DNA of 64,000 bases from Fulvia fulva (GCF_020509005.1 NC_063019.1:620001-684000), one strand, 5' to 3'. Shown: positions 31,151-44,343, numbered from the stretch's first letter. The notes: a model not told the origin generated them from the sequence alone. Numbers and translations: made by a program.

Positions 31151-34100
31151 TTGGCGGTACAACTGCTTCCTAGGTGTTGTTGCTTACTAAGGCAATAAGT
31201 TCGTTCTCGATTGCCTCTCTCCACATATGTCCCCATTCGGGGTCTCCTACGGCTGCCTTATAGGACTTTGGGATTGGCACTTCCTGCTGATAGGCTATGG
31301 CCTGCCTAATAGTAGCAAATGTATGTTCTTCCACGTCGTTCAGAATCTCCTCTACCTAGCTCATTGTAGGGTCTAGATAGAACATCTGGGCGATAAGAGC
31401 CTTATAGTGTTTAGCCTCATGCTCTTCAGAGTTATCATCTCCGTCCCCCCTTGACCTCTTGTTGCCTGCAACCTAAGGTGGCGCTAGGTGTTCGGATGGG
31501 TCGAACTGAACGACATCTTCTTTTTCTTTCATTAGAGTACCCTGATCTCCAAACTTCTGGTATTCCCTAATGTCCTTTAGGGGAGGGGGAAGTTGCATAA
31601 ACAGCGGTTGCTGTGGTGTTGATGACTTGGGTAGGTTCTGTATAGATCCACCGTTATCGGCCTTCGACAGTGTTGAAACCGCCTCAATATTTTCTCCTAG
31701 CCTTCGTAACGGTGTCTCTGATAATCCCCTATCGGAAAATTTCGCCCCAAAGGGCTTCCTCCCAACAGGATTGCGCTGTGGCGCTCGACTCGGCTGGTTA
31801 GTGAAGGTGATACCAAGATCCATATCTCCCCCCTTCTCATTCTCAAACCAGTCGACGTGACTATGCGCTTTTATTGCTTTCATGTCGGGATCCTAGAACA
31901 GCCATTGTTTTGTGGTGTTTTCTGAGTAGCCCACAAACACGGCTTCTTTTCCTCGGTTCATCAACTTGTCTCTCCTCAAGCCTTGAGGTTGAGCTCTTAG
32001 GTCTACATAGACCATAGCTTTGCATCCCTAGACGCGGAAATGGTCGACTGACGGTACTTGGCCAGTAAAGGCTTCTTCTGGTGAAAGAGCAATACCATCA
32101 ATGATCGGACTATTAGGCAGTCTGTTTCTGATCACAGTCTGTGCTTGCAAAGCTTCTGGCTAGAACTCAACTGGCATGCCAGAGTCTTCAAGCATAGCCC
32201 GGACTGTGTTCTCAGAGGCTTGAATTGACCTTTCCACAGGTCCATTTTGAAGAGAGTTGTAGGCATCAGTTGTGTCCATCTGAGTGCCAAACTCCTTCTC
32301 CCACTCTTTTAGCAAGGCGAGAATTTCCTTTGCACCATCACTGCGGATCGTAGACAGAAAGCACCTTGACTGCCGTTCTGCCTGGACCTTCCAATCCCGT
32401 AGGGCTGCAGGAGCGTCGCTCCTGGCCTTCAAAGGGATTACCCACTTCTTCCTAGAGAAGTTGTCTACAATCTCAAGCCAATATTTGTATCCTAGCCTAG
32501 AGACTGCGCCCTGAAAAGGCCCACAGATGTCAATGGAGATGAGGGCCAGCCTCTCCCCTTTCCTCTCTGTGGCAGGTCCTTTGAACTTCCTTATGTTTGC
32601 AAGGGAGCAGACCTTGCAATTCTGGTGTTCAGAAGGAACAGGAATGGGATCTTTCTTGTCAGTGACTCTATGTAGGTTTCTTAGCAGTCCCTTGCCAAGG
32701 TGTGCACATCTTCTATGCTATAGCTCCCACTGATCTTCGGACTCAGTGTTAGCCATAGCGGTACCGTCACGTTCTTGAGAGAGTATGCCAGTATGCTGTG
32801 GCTCAAGAATTTCCGAGATCGAGTGGATAAACGGTACTCCTCCTCGAAGTTTGGTCTGGACAACGGGTTTACCAGACAAGGATTTTAGGGTGAAACTGGG
32901 TGGTTAGACAGCAAACTGTTGGCTGAACTGATTCCACGAAACAAGACTAACTCCAAGGCCAGGAACAAACAGGACATTTTCTAAGACAATTTGCTTTCTA
33001 GAAGGACTACCCATTACTGCACTTCCTATATGTGTAGCTTGTAGATAGCCACCCCCAACCTTGATCCACTTCCTCTTTTGAAGAGGCTTCAGTGTCCTAA
33101 ATAGTGAATCTTAGTCAGTTATATGTAATGATGCACAAGAGTCAAGCAACCACTCGGACGAGGGGTACTTGCCTTTGGCTTCTACAGTGGAATGGGCAAC
33201 CTCATCAACACCATCATCTTCTGATAGTATCTCAGAGTCTGATGCGTCTTCCTGGGTCGCATAGGCCCTTACAGGCTTACTAGAGGAGGCCTTTGGCTTG
33301 CGGCTCTCCTTCATCTGCTTTGTAAGGTCCGTCATCACCTTGAGGACATCACGAAGGTTTAGTAATGATGACCTCCTACGAGGTGGTGACGGTTGTCTCT
33401 TAGCAGGGTAGGTAACCCTAGCTAGTTTGTCCTTGTTCCTAACAGCCTGCTGAGCTGCAGAAAGGTGTGGGCGCTTGCTTATAAAATGGTCACTATTACA
33501 GAGATGGCACGTGAGCTTGCCCTAGAAACCCTTCTTAGCGAACATGGCTGTCCCTTGATGAATCATTGATTCTTGCTTCTCCCTAAGGATTGCAAGAATG
33601 TCTTGTAGTGAGAGATTCACCTGGGCATCAATTGCATCGCGAATTGAGCCAAATTAGTCTAGTAGAGCTACTAAGAGTTGCTGGATCTTTCTGTCCTCAG
33701 TCTTGATGTCTTAGAACTAAGGCGAGATTGAAACAGCCCTCCTTGCAATTGAGCTAAGCTCCTGCCAGGCGTCATCTATTGACTGGTCCTCTGTCATCAC
33801 GAAATTGGTGTATTGCTAAAGCAAACTTCTTCTAGTAGCGAGAAGTCTTCTCTTGTATTTGGCTTCAGCCCATTCCTACAACTCCTTCGTATGCCGGATC
33901 TCGTATGTCATCTCTTGGTCATCTGTCGACAGACAGATGTACATCTTATACAGGGCCGTTGCATTGTGCCGTCTGTACGATGCTTTCCTTATCGCTTGAT
34001 CCAAAGGAAGGGATGACTCCGATGATGTAGAGGGTGTCGCTAGGGTTATAGCGGGAATGTCCGTAATGATGTCCTCGAGGACCTAGTCAACCTGCTTTGA

Positions 34101-34199
34101 TACCAGGTGTATTCTCATCAGCTTGAACCATGTTTCGTGGTTCTCTCTTGTCAGACGAGGTACTGCTCTCTTTCTTGTGAACCTAGTCTCGTTCTCCAT
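31151..34199 (-). pseudogene. Copia-A gag, protease and integrase
   Basis: Gag starts at 34199 (MENETRFTRKR) with a UBN2-like capsid region to about 33600 and a knuckle C-x2-C-x4-H near 33480-33520. The protease block is WLLDSCASLHITD near 33114-33150, with D-S-C-A in place of D-S-G-A. The integrase zinc region (H and C-x2-C near 32600-32680) is followed by catalytic Asp in SIDICGP near 32530, Asp in IRSDGAKEI near 32335 and Glu in PVERSIQ near 32225. A Pro-rich linker spans 31470-31880. TAG codons interrupt it in several places. Confidence 0.85.
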
Positions 34200-34691
34200 C
34201 TTTGTAAGTTAAGGGACAGGTTGGCTACCCTTAGGTAACAGGATGTATTCGGTCGTACGCGATTGGATCGATAGGAGGTGAACCGAACGCGAGGTTGATA
34301 GTAGAGAGAATGGCTGTCTACTAGAAAGCGAGGAAAGTCGGTCGTAAGGATAGTGTTAGTACTAAGACACTGTAGCGTAACTCTCTTAGTAGAGGGGGTT
34401 TCTGAGACACTGCGGCTCTCTCAGAATGAACAGCTAGTCGATACGAACGCGATGTCCGGAGAGCGACTCTTCTCAGTAAGCTCGCCCACTTGTCTAAGGT
34501 ATTAGCATAGGCTCCCTGACTCGGAGTCTAACAGTGCCTCACTAGGCTCTTTCACGTCTTATATACACCTACAGCACGGCTATAGCTTCCTATGCAAGGC
34601 GGGTGCGGCCTCCAGTCTGCCTTCCTGTTGTTCTGAAGAGGAATAACTCTAATACGACTTTGTCGAGGGTGAAACACCGAGTTACTAACCC

Positions 34692-34703
34692 GGGCTCATA
34701 ACC
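34692..34703 (-). promoter_or_regulatory. Copia-A primer-binding site
   Basis: On the plus strand this is GGGCTCATAACC, touching the 5' LTR. It equals the anticodon arm of tRNA-Met (loop CTCATAA, anticodon CAT), so the element RNA would pair with a half-tRNA-Met. Confidence 0.78.
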
Positions 34704-34937
34704 TGTTAAACAGGTACGAGTTGCGTAGTAGTAGAAGACGGCGGATCACACTAAAGACGAAGAAGGACCTAATGGGATAGCGTGTATCTATATACAGTAT
34801 CGCCGGTGTTAGTATAGGTAGATGCTAGGTGTCCGGATGTTTACTAGCCTATAGGCTGGCAAACCCTAGTCACGTGATCTAGTCACATGACACACCCACA
34901 CCCACATATTTGTCCTACGGCCTATATGTTCTTAACA
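34704..34937 (-). repeat. 5' LTR of copia-A
   Basis: 234 bp, followed by TAGTA. It differs from its partner mostly by C/T and G/A changes. Confidence 0.9.
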
Positions 34938-36262
34938 TAGTAGATAATATAGAAAGCCACTACCTAGTATACTCCTATATAGGCAAACGTAGTAGCTAGC
35001 TCCCCTGACCTATAGACCTAAAGGACAAATAACGCTATTAGGGTATACGTTCCGGACCCGGAGGAGAAGCGAGAGCTAGAGGGCCTAATAAGTAAGGAGC
35101 TAGTAGACAGGATTAGCTAGAAGGAGATAGTAGGAGCTAAAATCGAGCCTAGAGGAGTAATACGCCTCTTTATAGTACAGGAGACAGACTAATAAAAGCT
35201 CGAGACCCTTAAGGACTAAATAGTTAAGGTAGCGAGGTCGGTAAAGGTCTCTTACTAGTAGTTTACGGTAATAGCCTATAGGGTACTAAGGACCTTTAGG
35301 ATAGAGAACGACCTCGCCCTACTCTAGATATAGAACTAGAACACCTTACTAGGAGTACGCTTTACTAAAGTAGCGTAGCTAAATAAGAACGTCGAAGCTA
35401 CTAAGACGTACTCCTCTCTAATCGTCTAGATAGCTACCGCGGAACAAGCGAACTAGGTCCTAGAAGGAGGACTATTCTAGTAATACAAACGCCTCGACAC
35501 GGAGATATATAAGAGTAGCTATAGAGTGCTCTAATGCTTTAACTACTAATAATACGGCTATATCGCGCTAAAGTATACCGAGAAGACCCCTAAGTACCTA
35601 TACTATATAGGACCGTATTAGGGGAAATAATGCCTATAGGAGGAATCGAGGTACGCGTACTACGGCCGTAAACACCCGGTATACTCGAACAAATGCCCTA
35701 TAAGGATAGTAGCGTAAGAAAAGGCCCGCTAGGCTAGGGTAATTACTCCGGCGAGGTACTCTATACTAACGCTTAGTAATTCCTAGTATAGAGAATTCGA
35801 GGCCGTAAAGAGAAAAAGGACAGACGAAGCGATACAAAATATATAGTAGAGTACTTACCCGCCGCCGGGACGCCTAAGGGGGCTATAGAGGGCGGTAAAT
35901 AAAGCTAGATAGATATAAATCTTCGGGTACCCCCTAACGACCGGACGCTAACTAACCTAATAGGATAGCGCGATAAACGAGGGAGCTATATAGCTAACGA
36001 GTACCCTAATAGACCTTATCCTAGCTAGTCCGTAATACTAACATAAGCCAACCTCACTATTATATAGTCTAACGTCAATAAAAGTAAGGATAAGGTTCAA
36101 CTCTACTTCCTCTAGGAACTCGACGACTAAAGGTATTATATCGTAGCGATATAAGAGCTATAGCTAAACCTATACACTCGAAGACCTACTACCTATACCG
36201 ACCTACGGTACTATATAGCTATCGAGGGGGGCATAGGCTATACCCTAAGGATATATATATAC
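34938..36262 (+). pseudogene. LINE-3 ORF1 remnant between copia-A and copia-B
   Basis: This aligns along its length with LINE-2 ORF1 (about 11280-12500), including the KYTEKTPKYLYYIG-like knuckle region near 35570-35710 and a Pro/Arg-rich end. The final part begins the endonuclease (VQSNVNKSKDKV near 36065-36100) and breaks at the copia-B insertion. Numerous TAG and TAA codons. Confidence 0.65.
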
Positions 36263-36480
36263 TGTTAAACAGGTACGAGTTGCGCAGCAGTGGAAGACGG
36301 CGGATCACACGAAAGACGAAGAAGGACCCAATGGGATAGCGTGTATCTACATACAGTATCGCCGGTGTTGGTGTAAGTGTTTCAGGAGGGACAGCTGTAC
36401 TCAGGACTTGACTAGCAAGCCCTGATTACTAATCCCCCTAAGCACCTAATGTTGACCCTATGACCTGCATATTCTCAACA
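36263..36480 (-). repeat. 3' LTR of copia-B
   Basis: 218 bp, close to the copia-C LTRs. It differs clearly from its own partner LTR in the U5 half. Confidence 0.92.
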
Positions 36481-36514
36481 CTCCCACTCAGGTCAGAAGG
36501 TCTCAAACAATCCC

Positions 36515-38434
36515 TTATACAAGCTAGAGCTGCCTCACAAAGTTTTGAAACTGCTGGCCATTGAGGGGCTTAGTCAGCCCATCAGCAACTATGTCCTTTA
36601 TGTGGCAGTAATCCACTGCAATCTTCTTTTGCCACTAGAGATTCCTGACATAGTAGTATGCCACATCAATATGCTTTGACCTGTCATGGACATGGGCATT
36701 TTTGACAAAGGTCAAAGCTGCTTGGTTGTCACCCATAAGCTTCACGGGTCTCAGCTCATCAACAGTACTGCTTGCCTTCATCCTAGGTTGGAATGAACAC
36801 TCTCCAACCAGGTCAGGACACCTCATCTCTCTAAGGACTGCAGCAAGAAACTGTGACTGCTTGGCTGCTGCATTCATGGCCATGAACTCAGCCTCCATTA
36901 TTGATGTGGCAACAGACTTCTGCTTCCTACTTATCCAGGACACAGGTGATCCACAAAGGAACCACACATGTCCAAGGATTGAGACTCTGTCTGCCTTGTC
37001 CATGGCATAATCAGAATCTGAGTTTCCCTGGAGAATACCTCCTCCTCTTCTGTACATCAAGCCCAGGTCTGGGTATGATCTCAGATATCTGGAGAGTTTC
37101 TTCAAGGCTCTAAGATGATGCTTTGAAGGGTCAGCAACATATGAGCTGATTCTTCCAAGGGGGAAAGCAAGGTCTGGCCTTGTCATTGTTATTGGCCACA
37201 TCCAGGTACCATTGCAACTCTGGTACTCCTGTTTGTTGCACCTCTCATCCATAGTAGCTGAAGGTCTCAGATCCTCATAGCTGTCTATAGGTGAGAGTGT
37301 GGGTGTGGCCTTCTCTGGAGAGATGCCCATCTTGGCAAGGTTAGTTTGGATGTAGTGTCCTTGATCAAGCTTTACAGTACCTTGGGACCTGTTTCTTGTA
37401 ATCCTCATTCCAAGGATCTTCTCAGGTTCCCCAAGATCTTTGATCTTGAACACTCTTCTAAATTCAGCCTTGAACCACTGAACATCTAACAGCTTTGGAG
37501 CTGCAATGGAGATGTCATCCACATAGGTGAGGACCATGATGTCTCTTCCTCTGTGGATGAGTAGGCATGGATCCACCTGGGACTAGGTGGATCCAATCTG
37601 TTCTAGCTTAGCAACACAGAGCTTGTTCCAATCTCTAGCTGCTTGCTTCAGTCCATACAGGCTTCTAAGGACCTTGAAGACCATATTTGGTGGAATTTCA
37701 ACACCTGGGGGTGGGGTCATGTAGATGTCTTCAAGAAGGCTGCTTTCGGTGAAAGCATTGTTCACATCCACCTGGTGCATCTCAAGATCTCTCTCACATA
37801 CTACAGCCATGAAGACCCTAAGGGTATCATGCCTAACAGTAGGTGCAAAGGTCTCTTCAAAGTCAACACCATATTTCTGTGAAAACCCTCTTACAACCAG
37901 TCTTGCCTTGAACTTTTCAATGGCTCCACTGATCATTCTTTTCACATCAAAAACCCACTTAGATGTAACCAGATTTGCACCCCTTGGTGGTACAACTGGA
38001 TCCAAGGTGTTGTTGCTTCCTAAGGCAATAAGTTCTTTCTGGATTGCCTCTTTCCACATATGTCCCCAATTGGGGTCTCCCACTGCCTCCTTATAGGACT
38101 TTGGGATTGGCACTTCCTGCCGGTAGGCTATGGCCTGCCTAACAGCAGCAAATGCATATCCCTCCACATCATTCAGGATTTCCTCAACCCAGCTCATAGT
38201 TGGATCAAGATGAAACATCTGAGCAATCAATGCCCTATGATGCTTGGCTTCATGCTCAGCAGAGCCATCATCTTCATCCCCCCTTGACCTCTTCTTGCCT
38301 GCAAGCTGAGGTGGCTGTTGAGGTTGATCCTCCTGAACAAGTTCCTCTTCCTTTTCTTTTCTTGGAGTCCCCTCTACTCCAATCTTCTGGTACTCTCTAA
38401 TGTCTTTTGGAGGTTGGGGAAGTTGCACAAACAC
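36515..38434 (-). pseudogene. Copia-B reverse transcriptase and RNase H
   Basis: Two long open stretches, 37583-38434 (283 codons) and 36635-37576 (313 codons), are separated by a single TAG at 37583-37585. Order: acidic linker (KKRSRGDEDD), RT fingers KFKARLVVRGFSQKYGVDFEETF, LYGLKQAARDWNKL, the Y-V-D-D-I box near 37520-37535, then RNase H SDSDYAMDKADR and EAEFMAMNAAAKQSQ. A second TAG (36635-36637) precedes the last 40 codons, which end near 36515. Both TAGs stand at former Gln codons. The rest is close to intact, so this copy is young. Confidence 0.88.
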
Positions 38435-40278
38435 TGTTTTAGCAAGGAAAGAATTTCCCTTGCACCATCACTACGGATTGCAGATAGAAAACACCTTGAG
38501 CTGTTCTCTACCTGATCCTTCCATTCCTTTAGAGCTGTAGGAGCATCACTCCTAGCCTTCAAAGGGACTACCCACTTCTTCCTTAAGAAGTTGTCTACAA
38601 TCTCAAGCCAGTACTTGAAGCCAAGTCTTGAGACTGCACCTTGAAAAGGCCCACAGATGTCAATAGAGATGAGGGCCAGCCTCTCTCCTTTCCTCTCTGT
38701 GGCAGGTCCTTTGAACTTCCTCATGTTTGCAAGGGAGCAGACCTTGCAGTTCTGGTGTTCAGAAGGAACAGGAATGGGATCTTTCTTGTCAGTGACTCTA
38801 TGCAGGTTTCTTAGCAGTCCCTTGCTAAGGTGTGCACATCTTCTATGCTATAGCTCCCACTGGTCCTGGGGCTCAGTGGCAGTCATAGCCTGTTCCAATT
38901 CACACTCAAAATGTGTACCTAACTTGGACAGATCCAAGTCATGCTCCTATAGAGAGGCATATGCTTGAGGCATAGCTTCAAGCTGCTCTGAAACACTTTG
39001 AATGAATGGAACACCCCCTCTCAGCTTTGTCTGGACAACAGGTTTTCCAGAAAGGGATTTGAGGGTGAAACTGGGTGGTTGGACAGCAAACTGTTGGCTG
39101 AACTGATTCCAAGAAACAAGGCTAACTCCAAGGCCAGGAACAAACAAAACATTCTTCAAGACAATCTGCTTCCCAGAAGGACCACCCATCACTGCACTCC
39201 CCTCATGTGTGGCATGTAGGTAGCCACCCCCAACCTTGATCCACTTCCTCTTCTGAAGAGGTTTCAGGGTCCTGAAAAGTGAATCCTGGTCAGTCATATG
39301 GGATGAAGCACAAGAGTCAAGCAACCACTCTGAGGAGGGGTACTTGCTTTTGGCTTCCACAGTTGAATGGGCGACCTCATCAACTTCATCATCCTCTGAT
39401 GGTGTCTCAGGGTCTGATAAGTCTTCCTGGGTTGCACAGGCTCCTCCTTGTAAGGTCCTTCATCACCACTAGGATGTCCCTCAGGCTTGGGGATGGGGAC
39501 CTCGTTCTCGGTGGTGATGATTGTCTCTTTGCAACAGAGGTGTTTCCTCTGTTGAGCTTGTCCTTCCTGACAGCATGCTTGGCTCCAGAGAGGTGTGGGC
39601 AATCCTTGATCACATGATCACCATCACAGAGATGGCAGGTGATCTTGCCCTGGAAACCTCTTCCTACAAACATTGCTGTTTCCTTGGATGCAACTTCCAG
39701 CCTGGATTCATGTGACTCAAGCAGTTGTAGACAATCTTCATATGACAGTCCTGGCTAGGCCAGGATAGTGTTCTTGGTCCCAAGATACACCTCAGGCAGG
39801 GCTTGAAGCAGATGCTTCAGCTTCCTTGTAGGCTCTCTGTAGTGAGCCTCTGCTGGGTCAACTTCAGCAATCCTTCTTACAAGATTGCCAAGGTGGACCC
39901 AGGCCTGTCTGATGGTCATGCCATCTATCATTCTGAAGTTGATCAATTCTTGAACAACTGTCATTGCATATGCAGCATGAACCTTGCTGTACTTTGCCCT
40001 CATCTTGAGCCAGATCTCTCCAGCTTGTCTCATCTATTTGCTTTCCTCCCAACTGGACTGTATCTTGACTCTTCAAGTCCAGGTAAGGGATCTGATGACT
40101 CAGATGGTGTTGAGGAGCTGGGTGTGCTTGATAATAGATGGCCTCTATCTATAACCCAAAGCACATCTTGAGCTTCAAGATGGTCTTGTATCAATGAGAA
40201 CCATGTCCTCTAGTTGTCCTTGGTTAGGATAGGTGCTGCTCTCCTCCTACCAAGGGTGCTGTGTCCGGTTTCCTCCAT
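38435..40278 (-). pseudogene. Copia-B gag, protease and truncated integrase
   Basis: Gag starts at 40278 (MEETGHSTLGRRR) and has early TAG codons at 40210-40212, 40034-40036 and 39755-39757. The knuckle CHLCDGDHVIKDCP lies near 39600-39640. A frameshifting deletion sits near 39440. The protease block WLLDSCASSHMTD is near 39296-39335. The integrase keeps the zinc region, SIDICGP near 38650 and IRSDGAREI near 38460-38485, but the third catalytic residue (Glu) and everything after it is deleted and fused to the linker at about 38435. The integrase cannot be functional. Confidence 0.87.
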
Positions 40279-40775
40279 GCTTTTATATATAGGACAGGAT
40301 GGCTGCCTACAGAAGAAAGGTATTCGTTCGTACGCGATCGGATCGATAGGAGGTGAACCGAACGCGAGGTTGATAGTGGAGAGAATGGCTGTCCACTAGA
40401 AAGCGAGGAAAGTCGGTCGTAAGGATCGTGTTTCTGAGACACTGTCTGTAGCTCTCTCAAGGGAGGGTGTTCTGAGACACTACGGCTCTCTCAGACGGAA
40501 CAGTTAGTTGGTGAGGACAACGCGATGTCCTGAGAGCAACTCTTCCTAGTAGGCTCGCCCACATTTCTAAGGTATTGGCATAGGCTTCTCTTCCAACCCT
40601 CTAAGTTGGTCAAAGTCTGACAGTGCCTCACTAGGCTCTTTCACGACTAACATACACCTACAGCGAGCTGTAGCTTCCTGTGTAATGCGGAGGCGGCCTC
40701 CAGTCTGCCCTTCCTTTTGGTATTGTAGAGGAATAACTACTACGACTTCAATCTATAAGACCTAAAGGCTAACCC

Positions 40776-40787
40776 GGGCTTATAACC
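40776..40787 (-). promoter_or_regulatory. Copia-B primer-binding site
   Basis: GGGCTTATAACC on the plus strand, next to the 5' LTR. It is the same half-tRNA-Met site as in copia-A with one C to T change in the CAT anticodon complement. Confidence 0.72.
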
Positions 40788-41006
40788 TGTTAAACAGGTA
40801 CGGATTGCGCAGCCGTGGAAGATAGGAATTACAGATTATGTGAATGAAGAAGGACCTAATAGGATAGCGTGTATCTATGTACAGTATCGCCAGTTGATGT
40901 AGGTGTTTCAGGAGGGACAGCTGTACTCAGGACTTGACTAGCAAGCCCTGATCACTAATCCCCCTAAGCACCTAATGTTGACCCTATGACCTGCATATTC
41001 TCAACA
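40788..41006 (-). repeat. 5' LTR of copia-B, divergent U5
   Basis: 219 bp. The right (U3) half is nearly identical to 36263-36480, but the U5 half (40800-40905) has many differences that are not C/T-type, so it belongs to another subfamily. Confidence 0.9.
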
Positions 41007-44000
41007 TATACGTTAGTAAAGTATTACGTACGGACGCCTAGAAGGTAATCTCGTACCCGGAAGGGAGTTAAGGAGACATTACGACTATCTAAATCACTAC
41101 GAGTTAAGGACCTATCTAGATATATAACGTCTATAACCCTCCTCCTTAGGGAAGAACGAGTAGAGACCTCGGTACGCTAGTACGACTTAACTAGGTACTC
41201 GACTAAGGGGACATAAACTATATCTTCCTAGGCGACTTTAACCTCTACTACCTAACGTAGGGTCTAGAATTCACCCCCCCTTACGTATATCTAGGTAGTA
41301 AGCTCCTAGAGATCACGGAAAGTAGGGACATAGAGCTCGTAACCCTAAAGGGTATAGAGACGTAGAAGGTAAGAACAAGCGCGAGTACTATCGACCTATA
41401 CTTTCTATCGAGGGACGTAGTAATAAGGCTAGTAGAGTATAGACCTAACCTTACCCTAGAGGTAGGGTTAGACTATATCCCTATCTAGACAACGATAGCG
41501 ACGGGGATAGAAGAGGAGCTTCGGTGTAAAAAGCGCCTTAACTAGAAAAAAGCTCCCTAGGAGGAGATCCGGAATCTACTTAAATCGTACCTAAATAACC
41601 CTAGTATCGGGGAGACGGAAGCCGAGCTTAATAGTACGGTAGAATAGATAATAACGACGATATAGTAGGCGGCCGAGGAACATACACTAGAACTAGGGCC
41701 CTCGAAGTACTAGAAGTCCTTCTAGACCCTAGAGTACTTAGCTAAAGTTAAGGACGTAAGGAGGGCAAGGCGAAAATAGACGAAGGAGTAAAGCTAAGAA
41801 GCGTAGGACAAGTACTAGGAAGCAAGTTAGGGAAAGAAGGCCTAAATATAACGAGACAAGCGATAAGACTAGAGGGTAACTATAGGTCTTATAATAGAGA
41901 ACCCGGAGTAGATATAGCGGCTTATAAAGTAGGTAAGGGCCGGAGTCAGGGACAGGACACTATACTTCCCCCTAATCTAGGATACGATAGGCATAATATA
42001 GATAACGCCGGAAGGGAAGGCGAAGGCGTTCGCCGACTACTTCTTTACGACATAGTTAACGGCCGACCTAACGGATATAGAGGGAACGATCTACCCGGAG
42101 CTACTCGATATATACTAGATAGTAGGCGAGGAGGAGATAAAGGAGATTATAGGAAAGCTAAAGGGCCGTAAGGCCCCGGGACCCGACGGTATCCTAAACC
42201 TCCTCCTTAAAGAATATAAAGAAGAAGTCGCCCTACACCTCGCCGAACTATTTACGGCTTGCCTACGTAAGGGGTACTACCTACGGCTATTTAGGCGGTC
42301 CCTTATAGTCGTCCTAAAGAAGCTATAGAAGGAAGACTATATAAAGCTAAAGTCCTATAGGCCGATTGTACTCCTAAACATAATTAGAAAGATACTAGAG
42401 AAGGTCGTAGTAAGAAGAATTATATAGCTCGTCGAGGATAACAACCTACTCCTAGAGATATAGATAGGTAGTAGGAGCAAACGATCTACCCTAACGGCTA
42501 TAGAGCTTATTACCGAACAGATTTACACTCTCTAGTACTATAGACGGAATAGGGTTATATTACTATTGTCTCTCGATATCTTAGGGGAATTTAATAACGT
42601 CTCCTACGAGCGACTCCTCTATATCCTACGGTAAAAAGGAATCCCGCGGTAGGTAACAAGTTTCGTAAACTCCTTCCTTAAGGAGAGAATAACGTAGATT
42701 GTCCTTAGGAAGCGTAAGGAGGGCAACCTTATATATATAGAATACGGGATCCTCTAGGGCTTAATACTATCCCCGATCCTCTTCTTAATCTTTATAGCGG
42801 ACCTAATCCTACTACTTACCTTACTATAAACGTCGGCCTCGGGGTTTGTCGACGATACGAATATCCTAGCCTAGTTAACGACGACCGAAGAAAACTACCG
42901 GCTACTAATAGAAAGACACGAGGTATATAAGGAATAGGTACATCGACACGGCGCCCGTTTCGCCCCGGAAAAGTACTAGCTTATCTACTTTAGCAAGGTA
43001 AGAACCTACTATAATATATAAGTAACGGTAACTAACTAGGGTTACGTAACGAAGCCCTCTCCCGAGTTACGAGTCCTAGGAATCTAGCTAGACCCTAAGC
43101 TTAGCTAGAACTCCTAGATTAGGGAAGCCTAGAATAGAGCCTAGGTTAACGAGGCTATAATAACTAGACTTATAACGTTAATATAGGGAGCTACGTTTAA
43201 TAAGGTAAGGATTATATATAGGACGATCGTAAAACTAGTAATGCTCTACGGGGCCTAGATATAGGGGATAGGAGGAGTAGGCAAACCGATCCCGAAGCGG
43301 ATAGAGGGACCCCTAAACCGGACGTAGGCCGCGAGCCTTAGACGGATACTAGGAGCCTATAAGATAACGCTAACAAGAGTAGCGGAGGTAGAGATAGGGT
43401 CCCCCCCGTTTAAACATTATATTAAGGGAATGAGGATCTAATACGCTAGGAAGACGGCGGATTATCTAGTATAACAAGCTATTCGGGACTCTACGGAGAA
43501 GATCGCTAGGAGGTACGACCGACTACCTAGCCCTAGGATACGTTAAAGCTAAAAGTAAGACGACCTACGTACGCTTAAAGTCGTTAAGCGAACCTATAAG
43601 TGGCTAGAGAGGAAGGAGGAGGAGGAAAAGGTACGGAGGAAAAAGGGTAATAAGGGAAAGACGTAAAGCCTCGTAGAGTAGGTAGCGGACTGCCTTTAGG
43701 AATAGGAATAGAAAGAGATTACCCTACTAAATCGAGGACCCCTAGCCTTACGCCCCTTCTAGAGACATAACTACCTACTCTACTATAACCTAATAAGGAC
43801 CAAAGTAAGTATCGCGATATAGATTAGGTCCAAATATATCGGGTTAAGGGTCTACCTATATAGAAGGAAAGTCCTGGACGTATATAGCCTAGTATACTAG
43901 TATAACTACCCGTTATAGAACGCGGAGTACATAATACTACGGTGCCTATAATAGGTAGAAGGACGAGGCTAGTAGAGAGCTAATGTAGTAAGACGCGACT

Positions 44001-44343
44001 ACTAGTTAATCGTAACGGACAAGCGAGACGTAAGACGGATAGTATAGTAGATACTATAGTAGGGCTTTCTTAAACAGTTCGCGCTAGCTAGCGAGACGGA
44101 GGAGTAGATAGAGAAGAGGCGGGAGGTCAAGGGGGTATAGATAGGGTAGTTATTAGGGCAGGCCTATAATACTAGTATACTCTTAATAAGGAAAACACGA
44201 AAGAAGGCAAGGTTAAGAACGTATAGAAGAGGAGCGGGGGTTTTTACTCTATAATACGAGTTTCCCCTTTATAACTAGAAGTAGGTAGTATAGCTATATA
44301 GGCTAATAGGCTCTATAATAGCATAATGAACAATATATATATA
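41007..44343 (+). pseudogene. LINE-3 ORF2 remnant (endonuclease and reverse transcriptase)
   Basis: The endonuclease continues from 36257, with IYNVYNPP near 41125-41150 and FLGDFNLYYL near 41220-41255. RT blocks are GRKAPGPDGILN near 42165-42200, SYRPIVLLN near 42350-42380, LDILGEFNNV near 42570-42600 and FVDDTNILA near 42845-42872. The C-terminal RTKVSIAI...RSKYIGLRVYL block lies near 43795-43860. The element ends in an AT run at 44330-44343. TAG codons abound. Confidence 0.82.

Larger units (their letters stand above)
29410..34937 (-). mobile_element. Copia-A: RIP-mutated, structurally complete Ty1/copia element
   Basis: This is a 5528-bp element on the minus strand with 234-bp LTRs and the TAGTA target duplication (29405-29409 and 34938-34942). 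It contains gag, protease, full integrase, RT and RNase H. It is the only copy of this family here that still has the integrase C-terminal half. Moderate RIP has put TAG codons through the frame. Confidence 0.93.
36263..41006 (-). mobile_element. Copia-B: non-autonomous copia with integrase deletion
   Basis: This is a 4744-bp minus-strand element flanked by TATAC (36258-36262 and 41007-41011). Compared with copia-A it lacks about 700 bp covering the integrase C-terminal half (junction near 38432-38440) and a short segment near 39445. Sequence is otherwise well kept, with long open stretches. Several amber codons are shared with copia-C. Its LTRs and leader are partly of a different subfamily. 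Confidence 0.93.
28671..44343 (+). mobile_element. LINE-3: Tad-like LINE interrupted by copia-A and copia-B
   Basis: The 15-bp target duplication TATATATACTCGATA flanks it (28656-28670 and 44344-44358). Its parts are 28671-29409, 34943-36257 and 41012-44343, split by two copia insertions with clean 5-bp duplications. It is same-strand and same-family with LINE-2: the 3' ends are alike, as are the ORF1 regions (29300-29400 against 11130-11220). It ends in an AT dinucleotide run. It is strongly RIP-mutated. Confidence 0.87.

Noticed and set aside
36702..38287. Plus-strand open frames within copia-B (and the same in copia-C)
   Set aside because: They are antisense shadows of the well-kept RT and RNase H frame on the minus strand.
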